Shown here piece by piece: positions 28,502 through 36,102 of a stretch of DNA of 64,000 bases. Positions within the stretch are counted from its first letter, which is position 1; the number at the start of each line of letters is the position of its first letter. The position numbers were made by a program, and so were the translations under genes. Under the pieces are notes generated by a model that was given only the letters and a program-made list of their open reading frames with translations, did no database searches and was not told the origin of the DNA. This DNA is from Thermoanaerobacterium sp. RBIITD (GTDB lineage: Bacteria; Bacillota; Thermoanaerobacteria; Thermoanaerobacterales; Thermoanaerobacteraceae), in contig NZ_LT906662.1 of the NCBI RefSeq assembly GCF_900205865.1, forward strand, positions 3,051,411 to 3,115,410. The letters run 5' to 3'.

Positions 28502-29203
28502 ATGGGCATATATGAAAATTTAAAAATGATAAGAGAAAACATAAAATTACATGCGCTAAAATCAAATAGAAATCCAGATGATATCCTATTAATGGCAGTT
28601 ACGAAGACGGTTGACATTGATAAAATTAATGAGGCTATATCTTTCGGCATAACAGATATAGGGGAAAACAAAGTTCAAGAATTAAATGATAAATACCCAT
28701 TTTTAAAAGATAATGTCAAGTTTCATTTTATTGGGCATCTCCAGACAAATAAAGTGAAATATATAATAGACAAAGTCAAAATGATACATTCATTGGATAG
28801 TCTGCATCTTGCTAAAGAAATAAATAAAAGAGCTATGCAAAAGGGAATTATAATGGACTGCCTTGTTGAAGTAAACATTGCTTTAGAAGAAACAAAATAT
28901 GGAGTCAAACCTGCAGATGTCGTTAACTTTATAAAAGACCTTGATGCATATGAAAATATAAGTTTAAAAGGACTAATGACGGTAGCACCATATGTGAATC
29001 CAGAAGATTGTAGACCGTATTTTAGAAAGATGAAAGAACTATTTGAAAGTATCAAAAAAATTGATCAAAAAAATATAGATTTCAAGTATTTATCAATGGG
29101 TATGACAAATGATTATGCAATTGCAATTGAAGAAGGTGCCAATATTGTACGAATAGGTACTGGTATTTTTGGTAAAAGATTATATAAAGTGGAGGGAAAT
29201 TAA
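28502..29203 (+). CDS. YggS/YlmE family PLP-binding protein
   Basis: A 233-residue protein of the PLP-homeostasis family (YggS/PROSC): a single-domain alanine-racemase-like barrel that binds pyridoxal phosphate without a known catalytic reaction. The PLP lysine is in LMAVTKTVDID (near residue 35). Further marks are IGENKVQELNDKY, FHFIGHLQTNKVKY, and the C-terminal SMGMTNDYAIAIEEGANIVRIGTGIFG. GAGGCG precedes the ATG. It is cotranscribed with the HlyD-like gene and sepF, the standard ylm order. Confidence 0.95.
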   Translation: MGIYENLKMIRENIKLHALKSNRNPDDILLMAVTKTVDIDKINEAISFGITDIGENKVQELNDKYPFLKDNVKFHFIGHLQTNKVKYIIDKVKMIHSLDSLHLAKEINKRAMQKGIIMDCLVEVNIALEETKYGVKPADVVNFIKDLDAYENISLKGLMTVAPYVNPEDCRPYFRKMKELFESIKKIDQKNIDFKYLSMGMTNDYAIAIEEGANIVRIGTGIFGKRLYKVEGN

Positions 29204-29605
29204 ATGGCAGGAAAAGTAATAGAAAAACTTTTGAATTTTTTTGGAATGGATGAACAAGATGAAACAGAAGAAAAAGTAGAAAATGAAATACCATATAATA
29301 AAAAACCAAAAATAGTAAATATTCATACACAATCACAAATAAGGGTCATTATAATGAAACCAGAGAACTTCGAACAAACACAAAATATATTGGAAGAAAT
29401 AAAAAACAAAAAACCTATAATAATTGACCTTCAAAATATGGAAAAGAACGATGCTCAAAGGCTTATCGATTTTTTAAGTGGAGCTATTTTTGCTCTTGAT
29501 GGGGAGATTAAAAAAATTGCAAATAGCATTTTTTTAATAGTACCAGAGAATTTTGATATTTCTGGAGATATACAGGATGAAGTTGATTCAATGTTTAATT
29601 TATAA
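29204..29605 (+). CDS. sepF: Cell division protein SepF
   Basis: A 133-residue cytoplasmic protein that binds FtsZ and the membrane and helps assemble the division septum. The N-terminus (VIEKLLNFFGMDE) is the amphipathic membrane-binding helix. After an acidic linker, the SepF/DUF552 fold begins with KIVNIHTQSQIRVIIMKP and continues IIIDLQNMEKNDAQRLIDFLSGAIFAL and FLIVPENFDISGD. The ATG immediately follows the yggS stop, with GTGGAGGG as ribosome site. Confidence 0.95.
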   Translation: MAGKVIEKLLNFFGMDEQDETEEKVENEIPYNKKPKIVNIHTQSQIRVIIMKPENFEQTQNILEEIKNKKPIIIDLQNMEKNDAQRLIDFLSGAIFALDGEIKKIANSIFLIVPENFDISGDIQDEVDSMFNL

Positions 29606-29624
29606 TAATTGAGGAGGATACAAT

Positions 29625-29918
29625 TTGACAACAAATATAGCATTATTAATTACATTAAATTATTTTTTCGAAATTGTTAACTGGCTTATCCTTATACGAG
29701 TCATATTATCTTTATTAAGACTTGAGAATATGAACAATCCTTTATCAAAGTTTGTGATCGTGGTAACAGAACCTATATTAGAGCCTTTTAGAAGGCTACA
29801 ATTTAGATCATCTTTAGGAAGAAACATGATGATAGACTTCTCACCAATACTAGCTATGCTGGTTATACAATATGTTATAAGACCTATAGTTTATACTATT
29901 GTTGCAAGGATTATGTGA
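29625..29918 (+). CDS. YggT family membrane protein (YlmG)
   Basis: A 97-residue protein with two hydrophobic regions (residues about 5-30 and 60-90) and the family motif NPLSKFVIVVTEPILEPFRRL between them. It starts with TTG at 29625 after GAGGAGGA. YggT proteins are found next to sepF and divIVA in most Firmicutes and are implicated in division or envelope organisation. No enzymatic motif is present. Confidence 0.92.
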   Translation: MTTNIALLITLNYFFEIVNWLILIRVILSLLRLENMNNPLSKFVIVVTEPILEPFRRLQFRSSLGRNMMIDFSPILAMLVIQYVIRPIVYTIVARIM

Positions 29919-29922
29919 TATA

Positions 29923-30660
29923 ATGGAAACTGATTACAAAAAAGCAAGATTGGATGATATATTAAGATGGGTTCAAAAAAATAAAAAGGGTAAATATACT
30001 GATTTTTTAAGTTTAGGAGAACAAAAAATTCTGCTAAAGTTAATAAATCTTTATGACGATATAAATTATAGATTTTTCGGTGGTTATAGCAATGCTGAAA
30101 GAAAAATAGCCCATATATATCCAGATTTTATGGATAAAGATGAGGTACCTTTAGATGCGATAAGGTTAGTTGGAGATCTATCTTTGCTATCACATAGAGA
30201 TGTCTTAGGTTCAATTGTTGGACTAGGAATAAAGAGAGAAAAAATTGGTGATATAATAAAAAGACAGAAAGATTGTGATATCATAGTACATAAAGATATA
30301 GCCGGGTATATATTGATGAACTTACATAAGATTGGTAAAGAAAGAGTTGATACGTATTCAATAAATTTAACGGATGTTAAAGAACCCGAATTAAAATTCG
30401 AAAGTATAAATGCGACAGTTGCGTCCATTAGACTTGACAGTGTTGTTGCGGCGGGTTTTATGATATCAAGAAATAAAGCGATCACATTAATTAAATCGGG
30501 TATGTCGGAGGTCAATTGGGAAGCAACATTAGACCCGTCTTTTGCAGTTAAAGAAGGTGATATCATATCTTTAAGGGGATATGGTAGAATAAAGTTCGAA
30601 ACAATTAAAGGTACAACAAAAAAAGGAAGAATTGCTATACAAATTTTAAGATATAAATAA
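29923..30660 (+). CDS. YlmH-like S4-domain RNA-binding protein
   Basis: A 245-residue protein. The start is placed at ATG 29923 (METDYKKARLDD); the frame is open 8 codons earlier inside yggT. The N-terminal part includes FLSLGEQKILLKL, and FFGGYSNAERKIAHIYP is a family hallmark. The C-terminal S4 domain (about 175-245; SIRLDSVVAAGFMISRNKAITLI) binds RNA. YlmH homologues bind ribosomes and help recycle stalled complexes. The gene sits in the conserved slot between yggT and divIVA. Confidence 0.93.
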   Translation: METDYKKARLDDILRWVQKNKKGKYTDFLSLGEQKILLKLINLYDDINYRFFGGYSNAERKIAHIYPDFMDKDEVPLDAIRLVGDLSLLSHRDVLGSIVGLGIKREKIGDIIKRQKDCDIIVHKDIAGYILMNLHKIGKERVDTYSINLTDVKEPELKFESINATVASIRLDSVVAAGFMISRNKAITLIKSGMSEVNWEATLDPSFAVKEGDIISLRGYGRIKFETIKGTTKKGRIAIQILRYK

Positions 30661-30687
30661 CAAAAGAGAATGAGGAGTGAATTTATT

Positions 30688-31176
30688 ATGTTAACACCAA
30701 TGGACATACATAACAAAGAATTTAAACGTTCGTTTAGAGGGTATAACGAGAATGAAGTAGATGAATTTCTTGACAAGATAATGGAAGATTATGAATTGCT
30801 TTATAAAGAAAATTCCGAACTAAAAGATAGGGTTAATATCATGAATGATAAACTTCAAAGTTATACCAATATGGAAAAGACATTAAATAATACCCTTATT
30901 GTTGCGCAAAGGTCTGCAGAAGATTTAAAACAAAACGCAAAAAAAGAAGCGGAACTAATAATACAGGAAGCACAGCAAAATGCAGAAAAGATTATGCAGA
31001 GGGCTAATCAAGAGGTTGTAAGGATAAGAACTGAACTTGAAAACCAAAAAAAGAGGCTCAATGTTTTTAAAGCTAAATTTAAATCACTTTTAGAAGGCCA
31101 ATTAGAAGCTGTTTTATCTATTGATGACAGAGAGTTTTTTGATGAAGAAACAAAGGAAGACGACAATGAAAAATAG
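30688..31176 (+). CDS. divIVA: Septum/pole-targeting protein DivIVA
   Basis: A 162-residue coiled-coil protein. The start at ATG 30688 (MLTPMDIHNKEF) is favoured by GAGGAG ten bases upstream. The N-terminal lipid-binding domain has the signature FKRSFRGYNENEVDEFLDKI. The remainder is coiled coil (about 30-70 and 85-150; QNAEKIMQRANQEVVRIRTE). It senses negative membrane curvature and recruits partners to septa and poles. It is the last division gene of the cluster, and its final 11 bases overlap the next gene. Confidence 0.95.
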   Translation: MLTPMDIHNKEFKRSFRGYNENEVDEFLDKIMEDYELLYKENSELKDRVNIMNDKLQSYTNMEKTLNNTLIVAQRSAEDLKQNAKKEAELIIQEAQQNAEKIMQRANQEVVRIRTELENQKKRLNVFKAKFKSLLEGQLEAVLSIDDREFFDEETKEDDNEK

Positions 31177-31411
31177 ACTTGCTGTTATTGGAATTTTGAT
31201 TCAGAATAGAGAGATGTCATCAGAAAAAGTAAATCATGTACTTAGTGAATATGGTGATATTATTGTCGGAAGAATGGGTATCCCATATAGAGAACGTGGT
31301 ATATCTATAATGGCAATCATTGTTGATGGAACGACAGATGATATTGGAGCATTGACTGGAAAACTCGGGAATATCGAAGGCGTAAAAGTAAAATCGGCAA
31401 TAACGACATAA
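31166..31411 (+). CDS. TM1266-family putative iron-only hydrogenase system regulator
   Basis: An 81-residue ferredoxin-like/ACT-like protein (LAVIGILIQNREMSSEKVN, YGDIIVGRMGIPYRERGISIMAIIVDGT, NIEGVKVKSAI). The start is ATG 31166 with AAAGGAAG upstream, overlapping the end of divIVA by 11 bases. Family members lie near [FeFe]-hydrogenase maturation genes and resemble NikR C-terminal ligand-binding domains, without a DNA-binding part. No hydrogenase gene is in the window. A regulatory role is inferred from family annotation only. Confidence 0.88.
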   Translation: MKNRLAVIGILIQNREMSSEKVNHVLSEYGDIIVGRMGIPYRERGISIMAIIVDGTTDDIGALTGKLGNIEGVKVKSAITT

Positions 31412-31415
31412 GATA

Positions 31416-31444
31416 TTGACGTGTTTTTCTAATTATTATATAAT
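31416..31444 (+). promoter_or_regulatory. Promoter of the ileS T-box transcript
   Basis: TTGACG (31416-31421), 17-base spacer, TATAAT (31439-31444). Confidence 0.8.
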
Positions 31445-31454
31445 TATTTAAAAT

Positions 31455-31685
31455 ATGAAAAGCGATGATGAGGACAACTTATGCAAATTAAACTTTTAAG
31501 AGAGTTGGCGGTTGGTGCAAGCCAATAAGTTTATTTGACATATATCACCTCTAAGCCGCGGGCTGAAATAGTAGTAGGCTTTGCCGGGAGATTCCCGTTA
31601 TTCTATGAGTGATTAAGGATTTTCCTTAATAAAAAGGGTGGTACCGCGACTTCTCGTCCCTAATGGATGGGAAGTTTTTATTTTA
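31455..31685 (+). promoter_or_regulatory. T-box leader (isoleucine) controlling ileS
   Basis: A T-box riboswitch. Stem I has the probable specifier ATC at 31544-31546 (Ile). The T-box AAGGGTGGTACCGCG is at 31634-31648, where TGGT would pair with the ACCA end of tRNA-Ile (A73). The terminator is CTTCTCGTCC/GGATGGGAAG followed by TTTTTA. Uncharged tRNA-Ile stabilises the antiterminator and allows ileS transcription. Confidence 0.9.
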
Positions 31686-31720
31686 GACTAAATTTTTATT
31701 CTATTTTAGGAGGTATTTTG

Positions 31721-34504
31721 ATGGATTATAACAAAACGCTAAATCTTCCAAAGACAAATTTTCCGATGAAGGCAAATTTGCCAATAAGGGAGCCTGAGAT
31801 ATTAAAAAGATGGATTGATATGGATATTTATAAAAAGTCATTAGAAAAAAATAAAGGGAAAGAAAAATTTATTTTGCATGATGGGCCGCCATATGCAAAT
31901 GGAAATATACATCTTGGAACAGCTATGAATAAGGTTTTAAAAGATATTATTGTAAAATATAAAACTATGAGGGGATATGAAACACCATATATTCCTGGAT
32001 GGGATACACACGGTTTACCAATTGAACAACAAGCGATAAAAACTCTTGGAATAAAAAGACACGAAGTAGTCCCTGTAGAATTCAGAAAGGTTTGCCGTGA
32101 TTTTGCATTTTCACAAATAGAAAAACAAAAGGCACAGTTTGTAAGACTTGGCGTTAGAGGCGATTGGAGTAACCCATATCTAACATTAAAGCATGAATAT
32201 GAAGCTAAACAAATAGAAGTATTTGGCATAATGGCAAAAAAAGGTTATATTTATAAAGGGTTAAAACCTGTTTATTGGTGTACCGATTGCGAAACAGCAC
32301 TTGCTGAAGCAGAAATAGAGTATGCAGATGAAAAATCTGATTCTATATATGTAAAATTTAAAGTTATCGATGACCTTGGAAAATTTAAAGGCTTTGTCGA
32401 TGATTTAAATAACGTGTATTTTGTAATTTGGACTACGACAACATGGACACTTCCGGCAAACCTTGCTATATGTTTAAATCCTGATTTTGATTATGCGCTT
32501 GCAAAGTATGGAAATGAAATTTATATAATAGCAAAGGATATGCTTGATAGTGTTGAAAAAGAAGCGGGGCTTAGCAAGCCTGATATAATTGCTACATTTA
32601 AGGGTAGAGATCTTGAAGGAATGAAAGCAAAACATCCTTTGTTTGATAGAAGTTCATTGATAATACTAGGCGATCATGTAACATTAGAAGCTGGTACTGG
32701 TTGCGTTCATACGGCTCCTGGGCATGGTGAAGAAGACTTTGTTGTCGGACAACAGTATGGACTTGATGTTTTAAACCCTGTAGATGACAAAGGATATTTT
32801 ACAGAAAAAGCTGGAAAATATAAAGGTTTATTTTATGCCGATTCAAATAAAGTTATTAAAGAAGATTTAGAAAAGGCCAATGCATTACTTGCATCAAAGA
32901 CATTTACACACTCATATCCCCATTGCTGGAGGTGTAAGCATCCGGTTATATTCCGCGCAACTGAACAGTGGTTTGCATCTGTAGAAGGTTTTAGGAAAGA
33001 AGCATTAGAAGCAATTAAAAATGTAAACTGGATTCCTGAGTGGGGCGAAGATAGAATAGCAAACATGGTAAGAGATAGGCATGACTGGTGTATATCAAGG
33101 CAAAGGATATGGGGTGTGCCTATACCAATTTTCTACTGCCAGAAATGCGGTAAAGAATTAATAAATGATGAAACAATAAATGCGGTTAAAGAGTTATTTA
33201 AGGAAAAAGGTTCTGATGCATGGTTTGAGCTCAGTGCGGAAGAAATATTACCAAAGGGTATTAAATGTGAATGCGGTTCAGATAAATTCCGCAAAGAAAC
33301 CGATATAATGGATGTATGGTTTGATTCTGGGTCAAGTCACGTGGCTGTTTTGGAGACTACCGAAGGATTAAGGTGGCCGGCAGATTTGTATCTTGAAGGT
33401 TCTGACCAACATAGAGGATGGTTTCAGTCATCACTTTTGACATCTGTTGCTACAAGAGGTACGGCACCTTATAGAAATGTTTTAACACATGGATTTGTCG
33501 TTGATGGTGAAGGTCGCAAAATGTCAAAGTCGCTAGGGAATGGAATTGATCCGGCTGATGTTGTAAAAGAATATGGTGCAGATATATTGAGATTATGGAC
33601 CGTATCAGCTGATTTTACATCAGATATGAGAATATCTAAGGATATTCTAAAGCAGATGACAGAATCATACAGAAAAATAAGGAACACCGCTAAGTTTCTC
33701 ATAAGCAATCTATATGATTTTGATGCAGATAATGATATGGTTCCATATGGGGAGTTACTTGATATAGATAAATGGGCACTTTATAAATTTAACAGCCTTG
33801 TTAAAGAAATGACAAATTCATTCGACAAATATAGATATTTTGACTTTCTCCATATGGTTCATACATTCTGTATAGTTGATATGAGCAACTTATATCTCGA
33901 TATATTAAAAGATAGATTGTATACATTCCCGGCTACATCAAAGGAAAGGCGAGCAGCACAGACTACACTTTATACAATACTAAATGGTCTTGTAAGGCTT
34001 ATAGCACCCGTTCTTACATTTACGGCTGATGAGATATGGAGCTATATGAAACATGATTCAGATAATAATTTTGAAAGTGTACAGCTTGCTGATTGGCCAA
34101 AACCTGTTGATATGTATGACAATAAGGAGATAATTGATAAATGGAATAAACTTTTCGATATAAGAAAAGATGTTTCAAAAGCTCTCGAGTTATCACGCGC
34201 AAATAAGGAAATAGGACATTCCTTAGAAGCACAAGTTGATATATATGCTTCAAATGATTTATATGACTTTTTGAAGCAATTTGAGAATGATTTTGAGACA
34301 GTATTTATCGTATCTAAGACAGTATTACACAATGAAAATGATAATGTACCTGATGATGCTTATAAAAGTGAAGATTATAAATTAGCTGTTAAAGTAAGCC
34401 ATGCACCAGGTGATAAATGTGAAAGGTGCTGGATGTACAGTGAGACAGTTGGTACAAACGAAGAACATCCTACAATTTGTGCAAGATGTGCTTCACATAT
34501 ATAA
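31721..34504 (+). CDS. ileS: Isoleucine--tRNA ligase
   Basis: A 927-residue class I synthetase. The start is ATG 31721 (MDYNKTLNLPKTNFPMK) after AGGAGG; the frame upstream runs into the T-box terminator. The HIGH motif is at about residues 57-68 (PYANGNIHLGTA), the CP1 editing domain from about 190-390 (TTTWTLPANLAI, GTGCVHTAPGHGEED), and KMSKS at about 598-606 (GRKMSKSLGNG). The C-terminal zinc site (CERCW... CARC) is present, as in the bacterial zinc-dependent type. Expression is controlled by the Ile T-box and ends at the hairpin directly after the stop. Confidence 0.98.
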   Translation: MDYNKTLNLPKTNFPMKANLPIREPEILKRWIDMDIYKKSLEKNKGKEKFILHDGPPYANGNIHLGTAMNKVLKDIIVKYKTMRGYETPYIPGWDTHGLPIEQQAIKTLGIKRHEVVPVEFRKVCRDFAFSQIEKQKAQFVRLGVRGDWSNPYLTLKHEYEAKQIEVFGIMAKKGYIYKGLKPVYWCTDCETALAEAEIEYADEKSDSIYVKFKVIDDLGKFKGFVDDLNNVYFVIWTTTTWTLPANLAICLNPDFDYALAKYGNEIYIIAKDMLDSVEKEAGLSKPDIIATFKGRDLEGMKAKHPLFDRSSLIILGDHVTLEAGTGCVHTAPGHGEEDFVVGQQYGLDVLNPVDDKGYFTEKAGKYKGLFYADSNKVIKEDLEKANALLASKTFTHSYPHCWRCKHPVIFRATEQWFASVEGFRKEALEAIKNVNWIPEWGEDRIANMVRDRHDWCISRQRIWGVPIPIFYCQKCGKELINDETINAVKELFKEKGSDAWFELSAEEILPKGIKCECGSDKFRKETDIMDVWFDSGSSHVAVLETTEGLRWPADLYLEGSDQHRGWFQSSLLTSVATRGTAPYRNVLTHGFVVDGEGRKMSKSLGNGIDPADVVKEYGADILRLWTVSADFTSDMRISKDILKQMTESYRKIRNTAKFLISNLYDFDADNDMVPYGELLDIDKWALYKFNSLVKEMTNSFDKYRYFDFLHMVHTFCIVDMSNLYLDILKDRLYTFPATSKERRAAQTTLYTILNGLVRLIAPVLTFTADEIWSYMKHDSDNNFESVQLADWPKPVDMYDNKEIIDKWNKLFDIRKDVSKALELSRANKEIGHSLEAQVDIYASNDLYDFLKQFENDFETVFIVSKTVLHNENDNVPDDAYKSEDYKLAVKVSHAPGDKCERCWMYSETVGTNEEHPTICARCASHI

Positions 34505-34530
34505 AAAGGGAGAAATCTCCCTTTTTATAT
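34500..34530 (+). terminator. Rho-independent terminator after ileS
   Basis: Stem ATAAAAAGGGAGA / TCTCCCTTTTTAT with a 2-base AA centre, starting inside the last codons. Confidence 0.85.
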
Positions 34531-34593
34531 AACTATTAAGATTTCTCCTGCTTAATATAAATTATAGTTATTTTCTGAATGGAGATGATATGA

Positions 34594-35298
34594 ATGAAAA
34601 ATATAGGATTAATTGGTGCGATGGACGAAGAAGTAGATATATTAAAACATGATATAGAATTAAAGGAAATTTTAAACCGCGCCGAAATGGATTTTTATAA
34701 AGGTAGTCTAAAAGGAATAAATTCTGTTATAGTGCGTTCTGGAATAGGAAAGGTAAATGCGGCTATAGCAGCCCAGATACTTATATCCGAATTTGATGTT
34801 GATTGCATTATAAATACAGGAGTTGCCGGTGGATTAAAAAATGGAATAGAAGTTGGTGATATAGTAATATCATCTGATGCAATAGAACATGATTTTGATA
34901 CAACCGCTTTTGGTGATGAGCTTGGTGTAATACCAAGAATGAAAACAAGCATTTTTAAAGCTGACAAAGATTTGATAGATATTGCATTTAAGGCAACAAA
35001 GGATAATGTAGAGGGAAAAGCCTTTGTTGGAAGGATAATATCAGGCGATAAATTTATATCTTCAAAAGATGAAGTAAAGAGGTTAGGAGAAATATTTAAT
35101 GCGTATGCAGTAGAAATGGAAGGTGCAGCAATCGCCCATACGGCATATCTAAATAATGTTCCATTTGTAATAATTAGAAGTATTTCAGATAATGCTGATG
35201 GCAACGCTGCTTACGATTTTAAAACATTTGTTAAGAAAGCCTCTGTAATTTCCTGCAATATAGTAAAAGAAATGATAGATATGTTGAAGGAGATGTAA
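34594..35298 (+). CDS. mtnN: 5'-methylthioadenosine/S-adenosylhomocysteine nucleosidase
   Basis: A 234-residue cytoplasmic enzyme that hydrolyses methylthioadenosine and S-adenosylhomocysteine to adenine plus the thioribose product, in methionine salvage and methyl-cycle detoxification. Motifs: IGLIGAMDEEVDIL (N-terminal nucleosidase signature, catalytic Glu), RSGIGKVNAAIAAQ, INTGVAGGLKNGIEVGDIVIS, VEMEGAAIAHTAY, and RSISDNADG with the catalytic Asp. GGAGATGATATGA precedes the ATG. The next gene starts 2 bases after the stop, so they form a two-gene unit. Confidence 0.96.
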   Translation: MKNIGLIGAMDEEVDILKHDIELKEILNRAEMDFYKGSLKGINSVIVRSGIGKVNAAIAAQILISEFDVDCIINTGVAGGLKNGIEVGDIVISSDAIEHDFDTTAFGDELGVIPRMKTSIFKADKDLIDIAFKATKDNVEGKAFVGRIISGDKFISSKDEVKRLGEIFNAYAVEMEGAAIAHTAYLNNVPFVIIRSISDNADGNAAYDFKTFVKKASVISCNIVKEMIDMLKEM

Positions 35299-35300
35299 TT

Positions 35301-35594
35301 ATGCCAGTAGTAAATGTAAGCTTACAAATCTTACCTACTGTTGAAGAAGAAAAGATATATCCTGTTGTTGATAAAGTTATTGAATATATTAAATCAACGG
35401 GTGTTAAATATATTGTAGGTCCAATGGAAACAACTATGGAAGGAGAACTCGATAAGCTTCTTGATATTGTCAAGGTAGCACAGAATATATGTATAAATGA
35501 AGGTGCAAAAAGAGTAGTATCCATAGTAAAAATAGACTATAAGCCAAATGGAGTAACAATAGATGAAAAAATACATAAGTATATACCGCAATAA
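35301..35594 (+). CDS. Thiamine-binding-type protein (UPF0045/MTH1187 family)
   Basis: A 97-residue ferredoxin-like protein (VNVSLQILPTVEEEKIYPVV, GVKYIVGPMETTMEGE, and a C-terminal VSIVKIDYKPNG). Members such as yeast YBL001c and MTH1187 bind thiamine or hydroxymethylpyrimidine in a tetramer. AAGGAGATGTAATT precedes the ATG; cotranscribed with mtnN. No thiamine biosynthesis gene is nearby, so its role here is unknown. Confidence 0.88.
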   Translation: MPVVNVSLQILPTVEEEKIYPVVDKVIEYIKSTGVKYIVGPMETTMEGELDKLLDIVKVAQNICINEGAKRVVSIVKIDYKPNGVTIDEKIHKYIPQ

Positions 35595-35711
35595 ATTTTA
35601 ATATTGCAATGAATTCAGAGATATTCTTGATCTATTACTTTTTGAAATATCTATAAAATTTGTCTCCAAAAAGATTTTAACATGTTAATTTAAGAAAAAA
35701 ATAAAAAAATA

Positions 35712-35740
35712 TTGACATATAATATAACGCGTTATATAAT
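35712..35740 (+). promoter_or_regulatory. Consensus trp promoter with a 16-bp palindrome in the spacer
   Basis: TTGACA (35712-35717), 17-base spacer, TATAAT (35735-35740): a full consensus promoter. ATATAACGCGTTATAT (35722-35737) is a perfect palindrome filling the spacer and overlapping the -10 box, a plausible operator. Confidence 0.85.
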
Positions 35741-35749
35741 TTAATTAAT

Positions 35750-36082
35750 TTAAGCGAATAAAATCGATGACCAGGAGTAGTAAATATCATACTAAGTTAT
35801 AGCGAGTCCGGAATGGTGCAAGCCGGGTACTGAAGGTGATATTGAATGGGCCTGTGAGATGAAATGTGAAATTAAAGTAGCATATTCCGGTAGTCTACCG
35901 TTAAAATGACAGGGTATCGAGAAATCTGTACCTGCAGAGATATTTTGTACTTAGGTGGCAATAACGAAATTAAAGCATTTCGTCCTTAGTGGATGAAGTG
36001 CTTTTTTAAACCACAAAAGTATGAAATAATTTGGGTGGCACCGCGGAGTCACTTCGTCCCATGGGATGAAGTGACTTTTTTG
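35750..36082 (+). promoter_or_regulatory. Trp T-box leader with two successive antiterminator/terminator modules
   Basis: A single stem I region carries the specifier TGG at 35847-35849 (TTGAATGGGCC). It is followed by two T-box/terminator modules. Module 1: T-box TTAGGTGGCAATAACG (35951-35966) and a 12-bp terminator AGCATTTCGTCC/GGATGAAGTGCT (35974-36002) plus T6. Module 2: canonical TTGGGTGGCACCGCG (36031-36045) and a 13-bp terminator (36047-36076) plus T6. Both have TGGC, fitting tRNA-Trp with G73. Only about 25 bases separate the modules, so the second has no stem I of its own. Confidence 0.85.
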
Positions 36083-36102
36083 ATTTATAAGGAGGTGGGT
36101 AT

